Below are positions 33,766 through 43,940 of a stretch of DNA of 64,000 nt, piece by piece. Positions within the stretch are counted from its first letter, which is position 1. Each line of letters starts with the position of its first letter. Both the position numbers and the translations under genes were made by a program. The notes beneath the pieces are model-generated. The model ran no database searches. It saw nothing but the letters and a program-made list of their open reading frames with translations, and was not told where the DNA came from. The stretch is from Plasmodiophora brassicae. Lineage: Eukaryota > Endomyxa: Phytomyxea > Phytomyxea > Plasmodiophorida. Location of the stretch: NCBI GenBank assembly GCA_036867785.1, contig CP145417.1, forward strand, positions 868,001 through 932,000, written 5' to 3'.

Positions 33766-35169
33766 CTACGCTTGGAGCAGCGCAAAGGCACGCGCCCAGG
33801 AATCCCGAGACATCACCGACTCGAAGCGCGACGCACTGAGCAGCCGGGCAAGGTTCAGGGCAGAGTGCATGCCGGATTCGGACGTCTTGTTGTCCACGAA
33901 ATCGCGCTCGGCGACGGTGGCGATCTCGCTGGGGATCTCGACATTCATCTGGCGAGCAGTTGACAGGTACAGCCGCCACCGAGACAACGTGTCCTCGTCG
34001 ACGTCGTCTACGACGGCCGATTCGGGGACGGGTGCGGTCGTACCGACAGCGACCGAGCGAACAGTGTGGACGAGCGTCTTCGATTCGGGCGCCACGACCA
34101 GGACGGGAATGTCGACGCTGAATTCGACATCGTACATGAAATTGTACGCCAGCACCTGCGAATGGGCAATCGAATTGATTGTTCGCAGATTGGCGAGCGC
34201 GTTGGCGGGGAGATTGCCCTCGGTCATGACGGTCTGGTCGACGATCAGAGCGGTGCCGGAAGCCAACTGCAACGGCCCAGGAACGAGCACGTCCGTTTCG
34301 TAGTCCATGCGAGGGCACAGAGTCTCAGGTGATGTCAGCGACGCAATCGACAATGGGAACATTGTCGAATGTGGACGAAGGAGTTGGTATAGCTCGAGAA
34401 TCCGCCGCGGCAGAACCGACGTCGCCTCATCCGTCATCGGGCGGAAATGAAGGGGAAGACTCCCAATGCAGACCTTCCGCGGGCGCGAATGCACGCGCGA
34501 TACCATGTGAAGCAGAAGGTACTCGCCGGCCGTAGTGCACCCGAGGTTTCTGCCGAGGAACGCGATGATCTCGTTGCGAACCTCCTCGACCGATTGCGTC
34601 AGGACGCGCTCCGGGTCGAGGTGGTCCAGTGCCTCGAAAGGTTCGTAGTGGACGCAATGCACAACCGGTTGCTGTCCAAGGCCTTCACCTCGGATGCCGA
34701 CGATGTCAACAGCGTCCCCGACCTTAGGCATGTCTTTCGCACTGGTGAACTTGATGATCGTGTTGACGTCCACTGACGTATCACCAGCCCATGGGGCGCT
34801 GTGGGGAATCGGTGCCAGTATTGCCAGTTCCCGAACGAAAACGCGCGCGTCGTCATCGGCATCCAGCGAAGGCGGCGGCAACCGGTCCCGGTACTTCCCG
34901 GTGCACAGTTTCCCGTTCCCGTCACGATACACGCCCATGTAGAACTCATTGCCAGCCGTCGACGTGATCAACCCGCGAACCCGCACGAGGGCGCCCTCGC
35001 CGTCCGGCAGCGACCGACGCAGCTGGCGCGCTGCCGCCTGCAGCAGCGCCGTCTCGCCCCATTCCTCGGCCTCGGCCTGCTCCGACCGGGACGCCCTCGC
35101 GAACGCCTCGTCGATCACGCCCAGCGGGGCGCGCGCCACTGCATCCAGATCCCGTTCCCCGAATGTCAT
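33766..35169 (-). CDS. MCMBP: MCM-binding protein (MCMBP / ETG1)
   Basis: Nuclear factor that binds MCM subunits and supports replication and cohesion. One uninterrupted exon of about 467 residues. Recognised by VRVRGLI...NEFYMGVYRDGNG, GEYLLLHMVSRVHSRPRK with IGSLPLHF, CPRMDYETDVLVPGPLQL, GTALIVDQTVMTEGNL and AYNFMYDVEFSVDIPVLV. The open frame extends 31 codons further upstream, but MTFGERDLDAVARAPLGVID is where the family begins, so that ATG is used. Its 5' flank abuts the left end of repeat copy A. Confidence 0.88.
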   Translation of the reverse strand: MTFGERDLDAVARAPLGVIDEAFARASRSEQAEAEEWGETALLQAAARQLRRSLPDGEGALVRVRGLITSTAGNEFYMGVYRDGNGKLCTGKYRDRLPPPSLDADDDARVFVRELAILAPIPHSAPWAGDTSVDVNTIIKFTSAKDMPKVGDAVDIVGIRGEGLGQQPVVHCVHYEPFEALDHLDPERVLTQSVEEVRNEIIAFLGRNLGCTTAGEYLLLHMVSRVHSRPRKVCIGSLPLHFRPMTDEATSVLPRRILELYQLLRPHSTMFPLSIASLTSPETLCPRMDYETDVLVPGPLQLASGTALIVDQTVMTEGNLPANALANLRTINSIAHSQVLAYNFMYDVEFSVDIPVLVVAPESKTLVHTVRSVAVGTTAPVPESAVVDDVDEDTLSRWRLYLSTARQMNVEIPSEIATVAERDFVDNKTSESGMHSALNLARLLSASRFESVMSRDSWARAFALLQA

Positions 35170-35394
35170 CAGGACCCCCACCCGACGAACGCCCTGGACT
35201 GCACCGCCTCGTTCGGGACTCCGCCGCACCAAAAGACGACGGGTCACTCTGCAGGTGGCCATCGTGGCATGCGCTGTTGCAGACTACGGTCTGCACAATA
35301 CCCTGCTCCCGGTGTGACGAATATGGGACACACGTGCCAGAAGGCGTCACATGACGCGGCGGCCCAATACAAGGTGCCCAACGACACGACGCCC

Positions 35395-35720
35395 AACGTC
35401 GCCTTTGGATGCAGTCGACCATGAGCTGGTCGATCTGCGTCGGATTGCTGTCAACCGTGGTTTCAGGTCGTGGACGCCGGTGGAGGGCGTGCCCTTGGCG
35501 CGCTCGCCGGTCGATATGACGAAGACTTGAACGACCGTATAGCCGGCGCCGGCGATTTCATTGAGCAATGTGCCGCGATCTGGATTCCGGATGCTGTAGG
35601 TAGATGAAGTAGGAGTTCGTCCCCGACCAGTTCGCATCCGTCCATATGGGTGCGACCGCCCCTATCAACGCCAGGAACACCCCGATCGCAGGGCTGGACG
35701 ATATGGCGAAGATATCCTAG
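35395..35720 (-). pseudogene. 5' fragment of GH5-like gene (copy A)
   Basis: Matches the first exon of the intact gene at 58020-58335: blocks NPDRGTLLNEIAGAGYTVVQVF, ISTGERAKGT and DQLMVDCIQ are recognisable, but the frame is broken near the start and again after VHDLKPR, and the signal peptide region has decayed. It ends abruptly within the exon exactly where the other half (40522) begins. The remaining part of the gene lies 4 kb away. Confidence 0.75.
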
Positions 35721-36215
35721 TTGTGGACACTGCCGCTCATCAGACCGGATGAACTGACGAACGAGATCCAGAAATATATCATTTACGCTCGTGCTGTGAT
35801 GGATTAGAAACGAATGAACAGTACATACGTTAACGTCGTGGCCAAGAGGCGGACCTGGTCTTCAAATGCAGGGTCGCCATCGGCAATTGCAGTATGACAG
35901 ACGTCCAAAGCGACGGGGCGAACAGGCAGCGTGATGGGGCGATAGAGGCCATCGAAGTTATGGCAACGATGAACTGAAGCCCATTATGATCAGGCCAAGA
36001 AACTCGATCGCCAGGCGCAATGGGTGCCCGGCGATGTGCCTAAGCCAAGCCGCCGACATCGCCCGGCCCGGTTGTGACCGCAGATCTGGGAATCGGTCGA
36101 CAGCGATTGGGGGAATATCTGCCATCGCTCGGCTCAAGTGTGCTATTCGGCTGCCCGAAGCACGACGGCCATCCCCGGAGCAATACTGCAATGTTATATG
36201 GATGGATACACATTG

Positions 36216-37432
36216 CTACTGCCATTCCACGTCGTCATCGTCGTTGACGTCCTCCGCCGCACAGCCTAAACGGATACGTCGCAACTCCAGCGCCGCCTTC
36301 AGTTCGTCGATGGGTGAAGGCTGGGCATCTTGCCGCACCGAACGCAGACGGGAGCGCGCTTGGTGGATCGCCGCCACCAGCTTATCTGGCAGGGCCGGTT
36401 GCCCGAGTACCTTTCGTCGTTGACCCTCGTTTGGATTGGTGGAGGGAGCAGGCGGTGGTGGTGGTGGCGGTGGTGGCGGTGGAGGAACCGGCTGCACCGG
36501 CGCAACCGACTTCCCCTTTGGGCACACGGGTGGTAGTGGCGGCACAGATGAAGCGACTGGAGCAGGTGGTCGTGGTGGTGGTGGTGACGGTGGTGCAGGG
36601 ACCGACTGCACCGACTCCAATCGCCAACCCACCGCGGGTTCCTGCGTTTCCCCATCAGCACCATCCAGCAGGTCGGAGCTGTCATCCAAGAGCACGTTGG
36701 CCTAACGCAGAGAGAACGACGCGTCAGTGACGTCGAGCGAGCAAAGCGCCCCGGTCGCACATACAGGATCGTCGCCGGCACTCGCAGAGCCATTCTGTTT
36801 GGGGCAGGCCGGCTGCTGCGGCAGCATCGACGCCGGTTGCTGGTCAACGACCTGGATGGAGTGGCCACCGATGCGCGAGGAATCGGCGGGGGCGACATCA
36901 TCTGCCAACGTGTCAGTACTGTCGCTCGGGACGGCACTCGGTTCGTTACCGGGTTCGGCGACGGCCGTCGTCGTCACGCTCAGGTCCACTGGCGCCTTGC
37001 CTGCGGTGGCGTCGCCCTCGTCCAGTTTGCCATCGCCAGGGACCGTTAACGGCGGCGCAGGCGGCGACGGCGCTCCAGGGGCCGTCCTGTGTGAATGCCT
37101 GGTCAGTTGCTGGCGACCGGGCCCTGCTCTGTGCAGGCGCGCGTACGGAGGTGGCGACGGCATCGACGCGCGCGTGAGACTGTCGACGGTGCTCTCCAGT
37201 TGACCAATGCGCTGTCGAAGGGCGTCCATCTGCGTTCATCGTCAGAAGGCCACCTGAAGACAGCAGGCGGCCGAGAAGCCTGGACCTCAGAGGCAAAGGT
37301 GGCCCCATCGAGGAGATCCGGCGGAGACAGGCAGGCGCCCACTCGTGCCATGGCGTTCCGGAACCGGGACGCCTTCCGGCGCGGCGTGCTGTCTGGAATT
37401 CCGAAGGCAGGGGCCGCGTGCATGTTGCCCAT
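36216..37432 (-). CDS. VCA-type actin nucleation-promoting factor, copy A1
   Basis: Three exons (introns of 56 and about 63 bp, both with CTGAC-like branch sites) give about 366 residues. It starts MGNMHAAP, a likely N-myristoylation site. A basic stretch (RRKASRFRNAMARVG), a coiled-coil-like stretch (MDALRQRIGQLESTVDSL) and long proline runs follow, then a C-terminus laid out like WASP/SCAR VCA: WH2-like LVAAIHQARSRLRSV, connector-like DELKAALELRRIRLG, acidic DDDDVEW. The acidic tail with a near-terminal Trp is what recruits Arp2/3 in known members. It lacks a recognisable EVH1, GBD or full SCAR domain. Nearly identical to 56275-57503. Confidence 0.6.
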
Positions 37433-37782
37433 TGCCGCGCGGCAACGACCTGGTCGGATCACGCGACGACGCCGGGTGGTACCCAAACGTCCAGGTAGCA
37501 CTATGAGCAGTAAGGCACGCGTCACTGGCCGACTGGGTCCACGTTACGCGCCCAACGGGGATCGGACGATGGTTAGACCAGTCGACCGCGTGACGAATAT
37601 CCCAGAACGTTAGGGATACGATATGTAGAGGGTCGGCCCGATTCGGTAGCAGCGCTGTACAGGTCAGCGGAATCGGCGCCTCGCCTGGGGCATTGACGGG
37701 ACCCTGGACGCCAGCGTCAGCGTTGGCCGGTTGTTGCCCATCAAGGCGATGAGCGGTTTGCGGTCGCAGGCCCTGTTCATGG

Positions 37783-37965
37783 TTGGCTGAAACGCCCAGA
37801 GTACGCCGGATCCCATCCAAGGCAGGCGGTCGTCCTCTCACCTTCGACGATGTCCTGGCAGTGATCGACGCCGCCGTACGCGCCGATGGTTCTGAATGGG
37901 TTGATCTCGATCCCCAAGACGAATCCGACAGGTTCGTGGACAGGATGTTCGACGACCTGGTCTAA
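37783..37965 (+). CDS. small ORF conserved in both unit copies (copy A)
   Basis: A frame of 60 codons ending in TAA (core GGRPLTFDDVLAVIDAAV, end FDDLV). It has no ATG and is probably the last exon of a spliced gene: an acceptor ...GGTCGCAG lies at 37769 and a 48 bp intron with donor at about 37722 is possible. The mirror copy at 55742-55924 keeps the frame with only a few changes (W to C, V to I, V to A), mildly favouring a real protein. Function unknown. Confidence 0.35.
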   Translation: MAETPRVRRIPSKAGGRPLTFDDVLAVIDAAVRADGSEWVDLDPQDESDRFVDRMFDDLV

Positions 37966-38224
37966 ACACCGGCCATCTGCCTGTTCCATCTAACGATGAC
38001 AAGGGAGACCTGCATAGGTAGTACTATAAGTGACACTGATGTCGTCACCCGACATCGCCCGGCCCGGTTGCGACCGCAGATCCGAAATCAGTCGACAGCC
38101 ATTGGACGAATATCTGCCGTCGCTAGGCTCAACTGTGCTGTTCAGCCGCCCAAGGCAAGACGGCCATCTGCGGGGCAATACTGCATTGTTTATGGTTGTT
38201 GAACGACGGATACACATTTGCTAC

Positions 38225-38890
38225 TGCCAGTTCAGGTCGTCATCGTCGCTGACGTCCTCCGGCGCCCTGGTGCCTAACCGAATTCGTCGGCACTCCAGCG
38301 CCGCCTTCCATTCGTCGAAGGGTGTTGGTTGGGCAACTCGCGGCACCGATCGTAGACGGGAGCGCGCTTCTTCGACCGCCGCCAAACAGCTTATCTGGAC
38401 GGCCCTGTTGCTCTACTACCTGTAGTTGGCCCTCGTGTCGATTAGAGGAGGGAGCAGGTGGTGGTGAAGGGGCAGATTGCACCGGTCCTCCTCGTTTGGT
38501 ACGCTGGTGGCGGTGGCGGCGCAGGAGGGGCGATTGGAGTAGGTGAGGCGGTTCCTCCTTCATCAGCACCACCTGCTCCAATCGCCCCTCCTGCGCCGCC
38601 ACTGTCACCAGCGTACCAAACGAGAAGGACCGGTGCAGTCTGTCCCTTCGCCACCACCTGCTCCCTCCTCTAATCAACACGAGGGCCAAATACAGGTAGT
38701 AGAGCAACAGGGCCGTCCATATAAGCTGTTTGGCGGCGATCCACGAAGCGCGCTCCCGTCTGCGTTCGGTGCAGCAAGAGGCCCAGCCTGCACCATTCGA
38801 CGACCTAAAGGCGGCGCTGGAGTGCCGACGAATCCGTTTAGGCACCAGTGCGACGCTGGACGTCAGCGACGATGACGACTTGAGTGCGCT
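38225..38890. repeat. palindromic VCA-gene 3' ends at the unit junction
   Basis: Two arms of about 310 bases mirror each other around 38558. Each encodes the end of the VCA-type gene: minus strand towards 38225, plus strand towards 38890 (LFGGDPRSALPS in one frame; LKAALECRRIRLG and VSDDDDL in another). Neither arm has a 5' part, so both are gene fragments. The right arm runs straight into DNA matching B near 60230, which makes this the joint of the permuted unit. Confidence 0.75.
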
Positions 38891-39400
38891 CCACGATGTT
38901 CTCGCCTCGGGACGGCTCGACAGGTTCCTGTCCACCTGCCGACTCGTCGAACGGACCAGCTGGATTTTGAAAAGAGGCCGCCCAGCATTAGGCGTTCGCA
39001 GTATGGTCGCCTCTGCAAGTTATGTTAGCGGCCATGATATTTGAACAGGATCCGGCGAACTCACTGGATCGGATGACTCGCGAACCCCGATTTCTGCTGC
39101 TAAATCGTGCTTGACGGTAGTTTGGTGGGAAGACGGACGCTCTCCCCGACGACTGCTGGCTTTCCTATTGGTGCTGCTTCTCGCCGTTCTGCCCCGTTCG
39201 CGCCTACTTGTGTATGCCTGCTTGTCTGTGATGGTGTAGTGCGCTGTTCGGCTGCCTGAGGCAACGTTTGCTGGGGGTTTTCGTAGGTTCGATGTGTGAG
39301 GTCGCAAGAGCGACATTGTGATCGGCAGACGCTGCTTCGTCTTACGATATATAGCGGTCAGTCAATAGCTAATCAATCTACAACGACCATGAGGTAACCT
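38890..39400 (+). pseudogene. remnant of unknown membrane-protein gene (copy A)
   Basis: Corresponds to the 3' part of the gene at 59720-60500 in copy B. It keeps the blocks LHDVLASGRLDRF, LVERTSWIL and TVVWWEDGRSPRRLLAF then VLLLAVLPRSRLLVYACL, but carries in-frame stops after VMV and FDV and lacks the 5' exons, so it cannot be whole. Confidence 0.55.
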
Positions 39401-39551
39401 TGGCGCTAGTCGTCCCTGGCGGCTGTCTTTGTCGAAGGAAAATGCTGGGCGGGACTCGATACTTTGACGAATATGCTCTCCGCGAGGATGCCATTTGGGG
39501 TCGGCTGCCGTTCTTCAACGACTACAACGCTTCTGATGAGCACCCACATTG

Positions 39552-40522
39552 CTAACAAGCGACAGTAACGGGGGCACTCACGTTCCTATTCTGCAACGTT
39601 GTCGTCATCAGCTTGCCTCTCAGGTTGTCTTCCGGCGTCGTCGTCCTGTGCACCTTCCTGGTCGTCCTCTTCTTGGGCCCCGTTGGGAGTTGGACCGGCC
39701 GTCGATTCGGAGGCGCCGTGGATGCATGTCCAGAATACAACTCCGGCCATGTGAACGACGAATGCAGCGTCAGCGACTTGATTGCATTGGTGGACAGCGT
39801 TTGCCAGCCAGGCTCATTCGTCCAGACCTCGTGGTCAGCGGCCCCGGCGCCTGGGTTCAACGATTTCCAGACGATCCAGACGATCCCGGGGGACATTGCC
39901 GCCGACGCTTGCGTGCTTAGGCTGGTCGCCTTGTTCGTACCGGTGGCACCGAATTCCTCCAGGATGATCCTCTTCCCATACTGCCTCGCCAGTGCCAGCG
40001 ATTGGTTCAACCCGGATGCTGTTTGCCGCGTGTAACCGTGGACGGCCACGATGTCAACAGAGGGGCAGTGGAAGTACGACTTGGAGTTCGAGTCAGAGAA
40101 TGCCACCACTCCCCCGGTTGACACGAGAATCGGATTTCGTGGGCCCAGCGCTTGGCGGATGACGGCAAGCACGATCGCAGAGCCAGGACGGGTTCGTGAC
40201 AGAGGGATACCCCTGGGATTCGTTCTCGTGTTCGAACGCGAACACGACCTCGGACAGGGCCGACCAGGATCGGTTACCGAGCAGAGCGTTCTGGTGGTTC
40301 AATATGCAGCAGGCGAGGTCGAAGTCGGACTGGGCTCGCGCGCGAGTCGAAATAGAACGCTGTCGCATTGTTGTTGGGCCCTGACACACAGGGACACCGT
40401 CAGCACGCGTCGCACATGCATAGGTATAATACATGGCGAGGGCCCGTTGGCAGATGATACATGTAGTCGTAGGCGTCGGAGCCGGACCACCCGAGCATAT
40501 ACCTGTCGTGCATCGCGATGAT
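39552..40522 (-). pseudogene. 3' part of GH5-like gene (copy A)
   Basis: Matches 58347-59563 of the intact gene, including the intron position and the nucleophile block IILEEFGATGTNKAT. It has a frameshift near CDRA, and the acid/base block reads FEHENES where the B copy has FEPENES. The C-terminal repeat tract is reduced to one or two units (RKVHRTTT) against about 13 in B. It starts abruptly at the permutation breakpoint, so it has no 5' exon. Confidence 0.75.
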
Positions 40523-41473
40523 CAAAGCGCGAACAGCATATTGTGCATGCGTTTAATGATTATGTGGTACTTAGTTCTTACTCCAACCTCGATCCGCATT
40601 GCCATGCATGGTCGTGCGTATCATTCGGGATCGCCAGCAGAAGACAGCTGCGAAATTGAAAAAGACTTTTGGCAGGCGTCGTGAGGCATTCACCATTGAA
40701 ATTCAGATTGCACGATTGCATCGTTCGCACGTTCCAGTATGGAGAGGCAAATCGGTTAATCGCCGTCTCTTGAGCTTCGGAAATAACGCGGTCCGGGACA
40801 GTTCGTGGCAAACCCTGCTCCTGCATCGTTCCCCCAACTGCACCAGCTGATGCAGGAGCGATCCAAGACCGGGGGATGCTGCCGACCTGCATCCAATTTC
40901 CGGCCAGTGATTGTTGACAAGGTAGGCCGTCCTCGCCAATTATTCACATGACGGATCGACGTGACAATCAACGCTAATCGAGTCTGGGTCGTGTTGACCG
41001 ACACCGCGTATACTGATTCCAGCAGGTATACCCAGGTATGTCAGGCCCGGAAGGGGACAATAAGTAGCTCAGCCGATGGGCCAACCCGGGGTACATTCGC
41101 GGCCTCCAGATCATCGAAGTTATGTCGCCACCGTGATAATGACGGGGCGGTTCGCTGCACGCGTTGTCGGCCGCGGTGCATTCTGGGAAGGGGACTGTGA
41201 CAGACCGCCTGGGCCCGACCAAGACCCCCGTTCCCCAGTGGACCGCCTCGGTGCACCTGCATTGCGCGCAGGTCAGGCGCGTCAGGCAACCCGTGTCCTC
41301 CACGTGCGCCTACGTTCTTGAACAGAGTGAGGACTGACGCCGGAATGTTCCATGATCAGGGCTGCGAGGCTGTGGCGCCGCGGACGCGAACACGGGGGGC
41401 CCTCTGGCCTCTCGGCATTCCGCCCGCACTCGCATCAGTCGTCGCCGACGGCAAGGCGCCGCCGCTGCTCTAT
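40523..41473. other. intergenic, nothing recognised
   Basis: About 950 bases right of repeat copy A. Short frames exist on both strands, but none shows a domain, hydrophobic pattern or credible splice structure. Less GC-rich than the flanks near 40550-40900. Confidence 0.4.
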
Positions 41474-42086
41474 GGACGTCACCAGTCTCACCACCGACAC
41501 GACGACACCCGAGGAGGTCGCCCTCGTTGTCCGCAACCTCTCGCCAAGGACGCGCACGTCTAATTGGCAGCTTTGACGGCAGTGTCCTCTCGGGACCACA
41601 TCATCTGGGACGACGACGCATCCAGCGAGGACCGTAGAGACCTCATCAAGAGGTTCTGGTCGTGTATGCATGCGCCGCGTACCGATGTCTGCGGTTCCTT
41701 TTACGTGCGGCAGCCTTGCCCCAGATCGCGAGACGTGTGTCGTCGGACCACCTAACGGCGAATCCGCGTGGTCGAGGCGCGCCTACGATCGTGTCGGTGT
41801 CGCGAGCCAGAATTGGACAAGGCCGTCTTGCCCGACAGTGACTCCTCTTTCGGTGCCCTGTTCTCGAGCGACGACCACCTGCGAGTTCCGATCGCGTACC
41901 TGCTGGCGGCACTACCTCTTTCAGGACATTCGCCCCGAGCTTGCACTGCCGACCCGTGCTCCAGTACCACGCCGAGCTGTGGGATCGCCGGACGCGGCGT
42001 TGCACATCCCCGAACCATCAAACCTGACGTCGCATGTCGAGCTGGCGCTTGCGTCCGTCTATACGCTGACGAATACGGGAGTCACC
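41474..42086 (+). CDS. possible small gene, unknown
   Basis: Start ATG at 41474 (MDVTSLTTDTTTPEEVALVV). A 67 bp intron (GTCTAATTGG...ATCCAG) would join it to EDRRDLIKRFWSCMHAPRTD, and further on a plausible exon encodes SSDDHLRVPIAYLLAALPL. Downstream it runs into a palindrome, so the 3' end is unclear. No family recognised and the exon chain is tentative. Confidence 0.25.
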
Positions 42087-42330
42087 TTGAAATTTCGGCA
42101 CGCTTCGGTTAGCTGGCGCGCGTTTCAACGCCGTCGAGCCCTTTGGCAATGTCGAGAATGACCTTGATCCGGTCAGCGCCAGTCAGCTCGTACCAGATCG
42201 GCCAAGGTCGAGAGCTCCACGAGAAGGAGCTGACTGGCGCTGACCGGATCAAGATCATTCGCGACATTGCCAAAGAGCTCGACGGCGTTGAAACGCGCCA
42301 GCTAACTGAAGCGTGTCGAAATTTCAAGGT
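42086..42330. repeat. palindrome, arms about 110 bp
   Basis: The sequence from 42086 to about 42190 reappears inverted at 42222-42330, centre near 42208, with a few differences. Both arms read an open peptide (ELTGADRIKIIRDIAKELD on plus, ELTGADRIKVILDIAKGLD on minus) that vaguely resembles the helix before a kinase catalytic loop. Confidence 0.8.
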
Positions 42331-42609
42331 AGTCTCGCCCCGATCATCGGCTGTCTAAACAACCACTGCAATAGCGACGTCGATCAGTTCCTTGAGAAAT
42401 GGAACCCGTTCCAGCATTCCCGGTTCGGTCGAGCGCCGCATTCGTCAGCGTATCGACGGACGGCGTCGGCGAAGGTAAACAGTGGATGCAGAAGGTCCAG
42501 ATTGACGGCACCGTCCGCCTCGACGACGCCGCGGTTCCCCTACCTGAAGGAGTTCGGGTCGCCCCCGCGATCCAGGTCCTGCTATGCGTATCCCCCGCGT
42601 TCGCCGAAG

Positions 42610-43610
42610 CGCCGTCGCACCGGAGACGTCGTTGAGGACGAGTTCGACACGTCGTCGGGCGTCTCGATCTGCCTGCTCCGTTCGCAGGACGGGTTGCGCG
42701 TCACCGCCAAGGTCAAGCCGAAGAGCAGGCGGCTGGAGGTCGACCTGCTGCGGGCGGCGCAGGTCCCGGGCATCGTGCGCCTGGTCGACGCCGAGGTCCG
42801 GGGCGACGTCGGCATCGTGCTCGTCGAACAGCGCCTGGATCGGGTCGATCTGGCTGAGCTGTCGCTGGCGGGGATGGCCACCTTGCTCATTCGCCTGTTC
42901 CTGGATGGCCGCCGTTCTCTTTCGCCTGTTCCTGGATGGCCGCCGTTCTCTTTCGCCTGTTCCTGGACGGCCTCGACGCATTGCGGACGATGGAACGCGC
43001 CGGCATCGTGCACCGCGACACCTCGTCAACAACCTCGTGTACTCGATGGAGGATCGTCGATGGCGCCTCAACGATTTCGACGCCGCCTGTCGCGTCTCGG
43101 ATCTGGTGAACGGGCGGGACGGCGTTCGTCTCCTGCACGGTTTGAATAGAATGATTGGCACCCGTGGCATAGTAGGGTTTGTGTGGATGGTCGCTTTGCG
43201 TGTTTAGTATAAGAGATTATGTGCGACTTTGACGGTGTGCTAAGGTCCACGAGGCCAGATTTAATGCCTCATCTCTTATAGTAAACATGTAACGCGACCA
43301 TCCCACACAAACCCTACCCTGTCACGGGTGCCAATCATTCTATTCAAACCGTGCAGGAGACGAGCGCCGCCGCCGCCGTCCACCAGATCCGATATGCGAC
43401 AGGCGGCGTCGAAATCGGTGAGGCGCCATCAACGATCCTCCATCGCGTACACGAGGTTGTTGACGAGGTGTCACGGTGCACGATGCCGGCGCGTTCCATC
43501 GTCCGCAATGCGTCGAGGCCGTCCAGGGACAGGCGAAAGAGAACGGCGGCCACCCCGCCAGCGACAGCTCAGCCAGATCGATCCGATCCAGTCGCTGTTC
43601 GACCAGCATC
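42610..43610. pseudogene. palindromic protein-kinase-like remnants
   Basis: The plus arm (about 42610-43150) encodes a kinase-like chain: VTAKVKPKSRRLEVDLLRAAQ, VRLVDAEVRGDVGIVLVEQ, LDALRTMERAGIVHRD, then in another frame NNLVYSMEDRRWRLNDFDAA (HRD and DFD-type motifs). The minus arm (43610 to about 43340) repeats the part from LVEQRLDRIDLAELSLAG to HRD and beyond. Both share one frame break just after HRD. The plus arm has three 31-base tandem units (42875-42968) where the minus arm has one. Arm centre is near 43245. Both arms look dead. Confidence 0.65.
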
Positions 43611-43940
43611 TCCAACGCGGGGCCTATATCTATGAGTCACGCACAGCTATTGACAACGATCGCCCCCATCGCGGAACCATCGCAATGTACGCCGTACGGG
43701 CCCCGCAACCGGCGTCTTTGCATTGGGGGCTGGTCGTGGAAGGTCTCCCGTCGCTCCACGTTTGCCGCGTGCCATCGCAGTCACGCAGATACTGTCATAC
43801 TGCGCAACTCCGAGGCTCCTGAGTTATGCTGGGGTCTACCCATAACTCAAAAGTGATCGCTTTAGCTCATAGATTGGCTCTTAGACCAGCGGTGGGGCCA
43901 TATAATTTTTGTGTATAGCTCAGCGTTGGAGATGCCCTAA
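43611..43940. other. intergenic, nothing recognised
   Basis: About 330 bases between the kinase palindrome and the stop of IWS1. It contains a short inverted pair (GAGTTATGC / CATAACTC, about 43820-43850) and no supported gene. Confidence 0.4.

Larger units (their letters stand above)
35395..40522 (-). repeat. duplicated unit, copy A (inverted, circularly permuted)
   Basis: Read on the minus strand, this block matches copy B (about 55.2-60.2 kb) in two pieces that are swapped. 40522 to about 38890 matches B from about 58347 to 60230, and about 38535 down to 35395 matches B from about 55180 to 58335. The cut point in both pieces lies inside the GH5 gene, within about 20 bases. The joined unit ends sit at a palindrome near 38558. 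The two spans are about 5.1 kb each. Confidence 0.8.
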
